Source of the DNA: an uncultured Bacilli bacterium
GTDB lineage: Bacteria; Bacillota_I; Bacilli_A; RF39; UBA660
Direction: 5' to 3'
DNA: 5,523 nt
Assembly (NCBI GenBank): GCA_947631655.1
Contig: CANRME010000081.1
Span: 1-5,523, forward strand
Shown piece by piece: positions 1-5,047 of the stretch. The notes below the pieces were generated by a model that saw only the letters and a list, made by a program, of their open reading frames with translations, ran no database searches and was not told where the DNA came from. The translations under genes were made by a program, and so were the position numbers. How positions within the stretch are numbered: the stretch's first letter is position 1; every line of letters begins with the position of its first letter.

Positions 1-10
1 AATAAGTTTC

Positions 11-40
11 AAAAAAACAACGAATAAAATCGTTGCTTTT
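11..40. terminator. Bidirectional intrinsic terminator upstream of the surface-protein operon
   Basis: A 6-bp stem, CAACGA (18-23) and TCGTTG (30-35), encloses the loop ATAAAA. On the + strand it is followed by CTTTT. On the - strand the same stem is followed by seven T (the A-run at 11-17), so termination looks stronger leftward. It probably closes a unit lying left of the window and insulates the operon starting at 245. The stem is short, so this is a moderate call. Confidence 0.55.
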
Positions 41-102
41 AGTATGTCCTAACATTTAACTGTGAATTGTAACAAAAGTGACGCAAAATAGAACATTTTG
101 TA

Positions 103-131
103 TTGAAAAAATATTAATAATATTGTATATT
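103..131 (+). promoter_or_regulatory. Candidate sigma-A promoter P1 of the operon
   Basis: TTGAAA at 103-108 is separated by 17 bases from TATATT at 126-131, a good vegetative-type promoter. It would give a leader of roughly 105 bases before the ATG at 245. A 10-bp inverted repeat (95-104 and 150-159) surrounds this promoter. The region is very AT-rich, so chance matches are common. Confidence 0.45.
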
Positions 132-171
132 AAATATATAACAAAAGATAATACAAAATTAATGCTAAGTT

Positions 172-200
172 TTGACAACATTTGTCGAACATAATGAAAT
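172..200 (+). promoter_or_regulatory. Candidate sigma-A promoter P2 with a dyad over the -35 box
   Basis: A perfect -35 hexamer TTGACA (172-177) is followed after 17 bases by TGAAAT (195-200), a 4/6 match to the -10 consensus. The -35 overlaps a small dyad, GACAA (174-178), CAT, TTGTC (182-186), which could be a repressor-binding site. This promoter would leave a leader of about 38 bases before the first gene. Which of P1 and P2 is used cannot be decided from sequence. Confidence 0.5.
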
Positions 201-229
201 TAAATATATTTTGTTTTATATTAGTTAAG

Positions 230-238
230 TAAAGGAAG
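230..238 (+). promoter_or_regulatory. Ribosome binding site of the first surface-protein gene
   Basis: TAAAGGAAG lies six bases before the ATG at 245 and supports that start. It is notable because bases 228-237 (AGTAAAGGAA) are perfectly complementary to 3811-3820, in the loop of the second hairpin in the 3' UTR of the same operon. Confidence 0.8.
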
Positions 239-244
239 AATGTT

Positions 245-1732
245 ATGAAAAAAACAATATTATTAATAATATGTTTACTATCTATAGGGGGTATTACTTT
301 AAGTATAAAAAGTAATAAAACAAAAACTTTAGATACTACTTCTATAGCAAAGTATAAAGATACAATGGCTATATATATAGAAAATAAAGATGGTGGGTAT
401 GATAAGAGTGAAAGTATACCTACAAGTGGATATGTTTTAAGTAATAAAAGTAAATGTAGTAATGGAGCAAAACCAACATATACAAATAATAAATTAAAAT
501 TAAGTAATTTAACCAAGAATGATACTAGTTGTTATTTATATTTTGATTTATCAGAAAGTGGAAAAGTATTAAATCAGTTAGGATTAACATCAAATGGTGA
601 AGTAGATAGTTTTACAGGCCCAAGTTGTGGTTTAACTTTAGAAAATTGTGGCGGATCTGGGGCATATATGGGAACTAATATGAAACAAAATGGAGTGTAT
701 CAAGCTGAAGATGACTATGGAACAAGTTATTATTATCGAGGAAAAGTAAATAATAACTGGTTAAAATTTGGAAAAGCAACAAGCGGTAAAGAAACGGGCG
801 ATATTTGGTGGCGAATCATCCGGATAAATGGAAACGGAAGTATAAGGTTAATTTATGCTGGGACATACTCAAGTGGAGAAACGCCAAATGTTCAAGATGC
901 AAAGAATTTAATATATCCTACAACAAATTCTGGACTTATTGACTATCCAAGAGAAGTGGAGTTTAACGAAACTGTTAATGATAATAAATATGTAGGGTAT
1001 ATGTATAATAATAGACCAGCATTAACAACAACTCATGATCAAGCTCACAAAGTAGACAGTAATAGTACAAAAAGTACAGTACTTACTCAAATAGATTTAT
1101 GGTGGTCACAAACAGATCTCGGAAATTTACAGAATACTTATATAGATACTGACATAGGATTCTGTAGTGATACGCAAGTCAATAATACAACTGAAAATTG
1201 GTGGAGTGATGATACAAAGACCGGATATGGAAGCCAAAAAACAGCGTATGGAGCATATGGACGCATGTTGTTAAATGGTTCATGGAGAAGTGAACAATAT
1301 CCAACATTAAAATGTGGAGTAAATCCTAAAACAAAAATGGTTGATACAACAGTCCAAAAAAGAGATTTGTATACATATACAGATGCTCAACCAGTAGAAA
1401 TAGGTAGCGAAATCGTAGAAGGTAATAAAGCGCTTTCTATCCCAGTTGGGTTAATAACGGCCGATGAAGCAGTATTTGCTGGAGGCTTTGGAGGAACGTA
1501 CAATAATGATTATTGGTTAATTGTTGGTCAAACATATTGGACAATATCCCCGAATCGTTTTAATGATAATCTTCCTGGAATGTTTGTTGTGGGTACTAGT
1601 GGCAACGTCGGCTCCAACACTGTGAACTCCGATACCATAGGTATCCGACCTGTAATAAACCTCAAGTCTAATATTAAAATAACCGGCCATGGAGAAGCTG
1701 AAGATCCATACATAGTAGAGGGGGCAGTCTAG
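245..1732 (+). CDS. Exported lectin-like surface protein with a DGR-type variable C-terminus (paralogue 1)
   Basis: The 495-residue product has a lysine start and a hydrophobic segment (residues 4-20), so it is exported or N-terminally anchored. No sorting motif, C-terminal membrane helix or acceptable lipobox is seen. Residues about 42-100 form a two-cysteine module (C71, C96; pattern C-x-N-x-AKPT ... T-x-C-x-LYF). Residues about 108-430 are a domain shared with the next gene: FTGPSC, NCGG, YYYRG (163-167), IWWRIIRINGNG (187-198), GFC, LKCG. The end (residues 431-475; YWTISP ... GIRPVINLKS) resembles the C-type-lectin/FGE-like or DUF6273-like domains used by DGR target proteins; I infer this from motif shape, with no search run. 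Residues 436-466 are the putative variable region. The stop is one base before the next gene, so the two are probably co-transcribed and translationally coupled. Function is unknown; ligand binding at the cell surface is inferred. Confidence 0.85.
   Translation: MKKTILLIICLLSIGGITLSIKSNKTKTLDTTSIAKYKDTMAIYIENKDGGYDKSESIPTSGYVLSNKSKCSNGAKPTYTNNKLKLSNLTKNDTSCYLYFDLSESGKVLNQLGLTSNGEVDSFTGPSCGLTLENCGGSGAYMGTNMKQNGVYQAEDDYGTSYYYRGKVNNNWLKFGKATSGKETGDIWWRIIRINGNGSIRLIYAGTYSSGETPNVQDAKNLIYPTTNSGLIDYPREVEFNETVNDNKYVGYMYNNRPALTTTHDQAHKVDSNSTKSTVLTQIDLWWSQTDLGNLQNTYIDTDIGFCSDTQVNNTTENWWSDDTKTGYGSQKTAYGAYGRMLLNGSWRSEQYPTLKCGVNPKTKMVDTTVQKRDLYTYTDAQPVEIGSEIVEGNKALSIPVGLITADEAVFAGGFGGTYNNDYWLIVGQTYWTISPNRFNDNLPGMFVVGTSGNVGSNTVNSDTIGIRPVINLKSNIKITGHGEAEDPYIVEGAV
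1550..1645 (+). other. Putative DGR variable region VR1 in paralogue 1
   Basis: Codons 436-467 depart sharply from the A-ending usage of the gene. Codons 1553-1576 are eight in a row ending in T, and from 1601 the codons are mainly C-ending (GGC, AAC, GTC, TCC, ACC). Aligned codon by codon with paralogue 2 (1601-1636 against 3597-3632), 12 of 13 mismatches are at codon positions 1 or 2. Nearly all are A against another base, or differ in a way that an A in a common template would explain. GGC and GTG codons without A are invariant. This is the signature of adenine-directed mutagenic homing, and it falls at the C-terminus of a lectin-like domain where DGR variable regions normally lie. Boundaries are approximate. 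No template is in the window. Confidence 0.62.
1717..1724 (+). promoter_or_regulatory. Ribosome binding site of the second gene inside the first
   Basis: AGAGGGGG lies within the last codons of the first gene, nine bases before the ATG at 1734. The stop of the first gene (1730-1732) is one base from that ATG, so re-initiation or coupling is likely. This G-rich site differs from the AAAGGA or AGGTGA sites of the other genes in the window. Confidence 0.7.
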
Positions 1733-1733
1733 T

Positions 1734-3740
1734 ATGAAAAAGAATAAAAAAATAACATTACTAGTTGCCATTCTTTTAGTTGGTATAGGTGTTGCTTTTG
1801 CTTATTTTGTAGGAAGAACTTTGTTTGATGGAAAAGGAGCAGTAACAAAAGCAACAACCGCTAATATAAATGGAGCACAACTTACAATAGATGGGGCACC
1901 AGAATTAAAAGATTTAAATATGTATCCAGGACATAGAACTATAACTAAAATAACGGCAACCGCAACAGGAGATAATCAGTTAGTAGTATTTAATTTAGAA
2001 TGGGTAGGAACAAATAGTTTAACAACTCCTTTAAATTTTAAAATATATCGAAGTGAAACAGAAATAGAAAATATAAGTACTAACTGTGAAGTAAAAACTA
2101 AAGTACAAAATGGAGCTCAATATTTAAATGAAGAATGTACAATAACAAATGAAACTCAGTTAACAGATTTAGTTGGAAGTGGAACAATAGCAAGTAATGA
2201 AGAAGAACAAACAATAAATCTAGCAATGAATGAAATGATCACAGCAACTAAAGAAAGTAATACAATATATTATTATTTAATATTAGAATATCCAAATTTA
2301 AATGAAAGTCAAAATGGAGATTTAACAGGTTCTTTTAGTGGAACAGTACAAGGTGTAGCAAGTGATGCTGAAGCCGATGTAAATATAATTGGTGTATATA
2401 TAAATGGAGAAGAAGCCGATCTTCCAACATCAGATCAAGATTACATATTAGATGAAGAACAAAGTACATGTACAAATGAAGCTAAACCAACATGGGATAA
2501 TAGTGATTGGAGTTTAATAGTAAACAATTTAAATAAAAGTGGAACAGACTGTAGTTTATATTTTATAAATAAACCAACTAGTAAAGATGTACTCGATAAT
2601 TTAAAGGTAACTCCTGAAGAAGGAATAGTAGATATTTTTACAGGTCCAAGTTGTAATAATAATTCTAATTGTGGCGGAACTATAAATATGAATCAGAATG
2701 GCATATATGAATCTGAAGATGACTATGGTACAAGTTATTATTATCGAGGAACAGTAAGTAACAACTGGGTAGTATTTGGAAAAGATAAAACTAATAATCA
2801 ATATATCTGGTGGCGAATTATCAGAATTAATGGAAATGGAACAATAAGAATAATGTATGCTGGAACAAGCACTGATAAAAAAACCGCTCCAAATCCGCAA
2901 GGAGTAGATACAATGATAACGCCAAAGCAAACTATTAGTAGTTCATATCCTCGCGCTGTGTATTTTAATCAAAGCTATAATGATAATACATACGTAGGTT
3001 ATATGACAGGCGGAACAAGTAAGACAAGTTTTGATGAAACCCATACAAATGCAAGTAATAGTACAGTATTAGATGAAATAGTAAATTGGTATACAAATAA
3101 TACAAACTTAGGAACATTAGCAAATGATTATATAGATGTAGATACCGGCTTTTGCGGAGATAGACAAGTAGATAAAACAGCACATACAAGTTATCAAGGA
3201 GATGGTTACGGAACTAGTCAAACAGGATATGCCCCATGGGGGAGAGTTTATAGTAATGGTAGTTGGAAGAAAACTCAAACGCCAACGTTAAAATGTGGAT
3301 ATAAGTCAGATGGATCAACAGATAAAACAGCACAAGAAAGAGACTTGTATACGGGACCAAATGCAAAAGGCACGAAATCAAGTAGTGGAACATTGATTGA
3401 AGGCAATAATAAATTGCCTGTACCAGTTGGTTTAATAACAAGTGATGAAGTAGTATTTGCAGGAGGTTTTGGAGGAACAACAAATAATGGATATTGGTTA
3501 TATACTAACCAGTATTATTGGACAATGTCTCCGTCTGACTGTTATTATAGTAGTTCTTCGAGCCAGTATGCTAGCGTGTTCCGTGTGGTTAATAATGGCA
3601 CCCTCGGCAACACCCACGTGAACAACTATGACACTGGTGTGCGCCCAGTAATAAACTTAAAATCAACAGTTAAAATTAAAACTGAAGAAAAGGAAAATCC
3701 AGGAACTAGTACTAATCCATATATTGTAGTAACTGAATAA
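1734..3740 (+). CDS. TasA-like/lectin-like surface protein with a DGR-type variable C-terminus (paralogue 2)
   Basis: The 668-residue product begins with a basic stretch and a strong hydrophobic segment (7-25) ending AFA-YF, like SipW-type signal peptides of TasA/camelysin matrix proteins. Residues about 36-210 are a beta-rich region (NMYPGHRTITKI, LVVFNLEWVG, TIYYYLILEYPN) with cysteines C118 and C135. I read it as TasA/camelysin-like, moderately sure at best. Residues about 218-278 are the two-cysteine module (C246, C273), and about 287-598 the domain shared with paralogue 1 (C307, C313, YYYRG 335-339, IWWRIIRINGNG 358-369, C474, C521). Residues 595-643 (YWTMSP ... GVRPVINLK) form the C-type-lectin/FGE-like end, with the putative variable region at 600-636. 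Paralogue 1 lacks the TasA-like domain. No LPxTG or C-terminal helix is present. The likely role is surface or matrix display of a diversifiable binding head; this is inferred. Confidence 0.87.
   Translation: MKKNKKITLLVAILLVGIGVAFAYFVGRTLFDGKGAVTKATTANINGAQLTIDGAPELKDLNMYPGHRTITKITATATGDNQLVVFNLEWVGTNSLTTPLNFKIYRSETEIENISTNCEVKTKVQNGAQYLNEECTITNETQLTDLVGSGTIASNEEEQTINLAMNEMITATKESNTIYYYLILEYPNLNESQNGDLTGSFSGTVQGVASDAEADVNIIGVYINGEEADLPTSDQDYILDEEQSTCTNEAKPTWDNSDWSLIVNNLNKSGTDCSLYFINKPTSKDVLDNLKVTPEEGIVDIFTGPSCNNNSNCGGTINMNQNGIYESEDDYGTSYYYRGTVSNNWVVFGKDKTNNQYIWWRIIRINGNGTIRIMYAGTSTDKKTAPNPQGVDTMITPKQTISSSYPRAVYFNQSYNDNTYVGYMTGGTSKTSFDETHTNASNSTVLDEIVNWYTNNTNLGTLANDYIDVDTGFCGDRQVDKTAHTSYQGDGYGTSQTGYAPWGRVYSNGSWKKTQTPTLKCGYKSDGSTDKTAQERDLYTGPNAKGTKSSSGTLIEGNNKLPVPVGLITSDEVVFAGGFGGTTNNGYWLYTNQYYWTMSPSDCYYSSSSSQYASVFRVVNNGTLGNTHVNNYDTGVRPVINLKSTVKIKTEEKENPGTSTNPYIVVTE
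3531..3641 (+). other. Putative DGR variable region VR2 in paralogue 2
   Basis: My hand count gives 54 G+C and 25 A in these 111 bases, far richer in GC and poorer in A than the flanking gene. Almost all codons end in T, C or G, while flanking codons mostly end in A or T. The first half encodes a Cys/Tyr/Ser-rich loop (residues 601-613, SDCYYSSSSSQYA). Its TAT, AGT, TCT, GAC and AGC codons are each reachable from AAT or AAC by changing only A. The second half (3597-3632) aligns with VR1, with invariant GGC and GTG codons between scattered codon-position 1 and 2 changes. Ordinary third-position divergence resumes after 3642. VR2 is five codons longer than VR1. Limits are approximate. Confidence 0.62.
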
Positions 3741-3767
3741 ATAATAAAATAATTTTAATAATAATAT

Positions 3768-3825
3768 CCTGCCTATAGTGCTTATCCTTTATCTATGGGC
3801 AGGGAGCCAATTCCTTTACTGGCTC
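3768..3825 (+). ncRNA. Structured 3' UTR: two abutting hairpins with repeated UCCUUUA loops
   Basis: Hairpin 1 pairs 3768-3778 with 3793-3803 (11 pairs, one G-U) around a 14-base loop. Hairpin 2 pairs GAGCCA (3804-3809) with TGGCTC (3820-3825) around a 10-base loop and starts directly after hairpin 1, so the helices could stack. Both loops contain TCCTTTA (3785-3791 and 3812-3818), an anti-Shine-Dalgarno sequence. A terminator follows at 3837. It is transcribed at least as the 3' UTR of the surface-protein operon and could be processed into a small RNA. No convincing separate promoter is seen. I do not recognise it as a known RNA family. Confidence 0.5.
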
Positions 3826-3836
3826 AACTATCATAC

Positions 3837-3863
3837 AAAGAGTGAAAAATTTCACTCTTTTTT
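3837..3863 (+). terminator. Intrinsic terminator of the surface-protein operon
   Basis: AAAGAGTGAAA (3837-3847) is complementary to TTTCACTCTTT (3850-3860). The helix probably opens to a 4- to 8-base loop in practice and runs into six T (3858-3863). It ends the two-gene operon and its hairpin-rich 3' UTR. Confidence 0.85.
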
Positions 3864-3867
3864 GAGT

Positions 3868-3897
3868 AAAAAAAAATGACTTACATTTTGAAGTCAT
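3868..3897 (-). terminator. Intrinsic terminator of the LemA-family gene
   Basis: Read on the - strand, ATGACTT and AAGTCAT (plus positions 3891-3897 and 3876-3882) form a 7-bp stem with an 8-base loop, followed by a run of T complementary to the A-run at 3868-3876. The stop codon of the lemA-like gene (3881-3883) lies inside the hairpin, so gene end and terminator overlap. The unit is convergent with the operon terminator a few bases to the left. Confidence 0.82.
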
Positions 3898-4423
3898 CTA
3901 TTATTTCATCATCCATATCTTTACCATCAAAGAATAATTTAATTTTAAATTTATGTATTCTTGCTATTAAATTAGTAGGAAATCTTCTAATAATCGCATT
4001 TTCTAAACTTGTATTCTTATTATAATAATTTTTAGTCGCACATAATTTTTCATCTAATCTTTTAATTTTTTCTATTTCCTGATTTAATTCTTCATCATTA
4101 TCTAATCCTAAATCATCTTGCATTTTAAGTATTAAAGTAAAACCTTCACTTAATTTTCTATCCATATCAAAGTTAGAAATATTCATATCTTTAAGTTTTT
4201 CATATTCTTTAAAATAATTCTTATTTTCTTTTATTTTCTTTTTTAGACTATTACTAATTCTAATTAAAGTATCATACTTAATTCTTAAATTTTCATCAAT
4301 TATACTTTCGGCTTCATCTATTTTAGTTTTTAAATCATTAAGCCTATTAAAAGCTGTAATATAAAATATTCCCCCTAAAGAAAGAAGAATTATAATAATT
4401 AATAAAATTGATAACCACAACAT
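3881..4423 (-). CDS. lemA: LemA family protein
   Basis: The 180-residue product, near the usual length of the family, has an N-terminal membrane helix (about 3-23) followed directly by a long charged helical region. That fits the LemA architecture: a short segment outside, one membrane span and an antiparallel helical bundle. Family marks include FNRLNDLKTKIDEAESIID (about 25-43), near the usual YNxLV-x-L-x-x-x-V-x-x-A-x-x-x-ID, and the C-terminal YNK ... IRRFPTNLIARI (about 134-156), matching YN ... FP-x-NLIA. The middle is lysine- and asparagine-rich and divergent. The start at 4423 has AAGGTGA (plus 4428-4434) at good spacing. LemA proteins are widespread but their molecular function is not established. 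It is transcribed alone, divergently from the hydrolase gene. Confidence 0.85.
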   Translation of the reverse strand: MLWLSILLIIIILLSLGGIFYITAFNRLNDLKTKIDEAESIIDENLRIKYDTLIRISNSLKKKIKENKNYFKEYEKLKDMNISNFDMDRKLSEGFTLILKMQDDLGLDNDEELNQEIEKIKRLDEKLCATKNYYNKNTSLENAIIRRFPTNLIARIHKFKIKLFFDGKDMDDEIIDDFKM

Positions 4424-4440
4424 ACAATCACCTTAGTATA

Positions 4441-4449
4441 AGTATATCA
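4441..4449 (-). promoter_or_regulatory. Extended -10 promoter of the LemA-family gene
   Basis: On the - strand the sequence TGATATACT (plus 4441-4449) is an extended -10 element (TG-n-TATACT). No good -35 is present; the expected position is an A/T run, which the extended -10 may compensate. A start about seven bases downstream falls near 4434, at the first base of the AAGGTGA ribosome binding site, so the mRNA leader would be only about 11 bases. Confidence 0.55.
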
Positions 4450-4469
4450 TAAAAAACTTAAAAAAAAAA

Positions 4470-4498
4470 TTCTAAAATTAGAACTTTTATGTTATACT
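4470..4498 (+). promoter_or_regulatory. Extended -10 promoter of the MBL-fold hydrolase gene
   Basis: TGTTATACT (4490-4498) is an extended -10 element with TATACT at 4493-4498. The -35 position, 17 bases upstream (4470-4475, TTCTAA), is weak and forms one arm of the dyad TTCTAA-AA-TTAGAA (4470-4483), a possible operator. The predicted start near 4505 coincides with the GGTGAT ribosome binding site, so the leader would be about nine bases. Confidence 0.6.
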
Positions 4499-4513
4499 AA
4501 ACTTGGTGATATT

Positions 4514-5011
4514 ATGAAAATAAAAAATTTAGTCTTAGGACCCCTTAATACTAATTGCTACATTGTAACAAAAGATAATAAATGCTTAATAATTGATCCT
4601 GCTTATGATGCTTCTAAAATTATTTCTGAATGTGAAAATTATCAAGTAGAAGGTATACTTGTAACTCATCATCACTTTGACCATGTTGGGGCCCTAGATG
4701 CTTTAGAGCATAAATATAATTTAAAACACAATACTTTTAAAGATAGTTTTAACTATGAAGTTATTAAAACTCCTGGGCATGCAAGTGATTCTTTAACTTT
4801 TTATTTTAAAGAAGAAAATACAATGTTCACAGGTGATTTTATCTTCTATCACACCTGTGGCCGTTGTGATTTAGAAACATCTAGTATAAGTGCTATGAAG
4901 GAAAGTTTAGAAATGATAAAATCATATCCGGATAATACTCTAATTTATCCGGGACATGGTAAATCAACTATTTTAGGGGCCGAAAAACCATTATTTGACC
5001 ATTATTTTTAA
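4514..5011 (+). CDS. Compact MBL-fold metallo-hydrolase, glyoxalase II-like
   Basis: The 165-residue cytoplasmic protein has all the metal ligands of the metallo-beta-lactamase hydrolase fold: THHHFDH at 51-57 (H52, H54, D56, H57), H89 in TPGHA, D108 in FTGDF and H148 in YPGHG. The N-terminal GPLNTNCYIV (9-18) is typical of the YqgX/GloB-like subgroup. It is shorter than the usual 200 or so residues: the stretch between the HxHxDH motif and the PGH motif is trimmed to about 30 residues, and the C-terminal helical domain of true glyoxalase II is absent. It is probably a binuclear-zinc thioester or related hydrolase with unknown substrate; glyoxalase II activity should not be assumed. The start at 4514 is set by GGTGAT at 4505-4510. 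It is monocistronic, divergent from the LemA-family gene and convergent with gerQ. Confidence 0.88.
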   Translation: MKIKNLVLGPLNTNCYIVTKDNKCLIIDPAYDASKIISECENYQVEGILVTHHHFDHVGALDALEHKYNLKHNTFKDSFNYEVIKTPGHASDSLTFYFKEENTMFTGDFIFYHTCGRCDLETSSISAMKESLEMIKSYPDNTLIYPGHGKSTILGAEKPLFDHYF

Positions 5012-5016
5012 AATTT

Positions 5017-5047
5017 AAAAACGTATTAAAAACCTAATACGTTTTTT
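5017..5047. terminator. Bidirectional terminator between the hydrolase gene and gerQ
   Basis: A perfect 12-bp stem pairs 5017-5028 with 5035-5046 around the loop AAAACC. On the + strand it ends in a T-run to 5047 and terminates the hydrolase gene, whose stop is at 5009-5011. On the - strand it ends in five T and terminates gerQ, whose stop codon (5034-5036) lies at the loop/stem junction. One hairpin thus serves both convergent genes. Confidence 0.85.

Noticed and set aside
245..300. Lipoprotein signal at Cys10 of the first surface protein
   Set aside because: The residues before the cysteine are Leu-Ile-Ile, with isoleucine at -1 instead of Gly, Ala or Ser, so the lipobox is not acceptable.
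130..516. 128-residue minus-strand open frame over the operon promoter and the start of the first gene
   Set aside because: Leu/Phe-rich antisense of AT-rich coding sequence, overlapping a well-supported + strand gene with a ribosome binding site and export signal; no family recognised.
1517..1771. Minus-strand open frames across VR1 and the gene junction (also 1528-1713)
   Set aside because: They exist because the C/T-ending variable tract has few stops on either strand; they cross the junction of two real genes and show no recognisable motif.
2601..3483. Three minus-strand open frames (2601-2930, 2965-3189, 3214-3483)
   Set aside because: Tyr/Leu/Ser-rich shadows of the second surface-protein gene, without family features.
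3741..3880. DGR template repeat or RT fragment in the gap after the second gene
   Set aside because: The gap contains hairpins and terminators only; no stretch resembles the variable tracts, and none was found in 1-244 or the other gaps.
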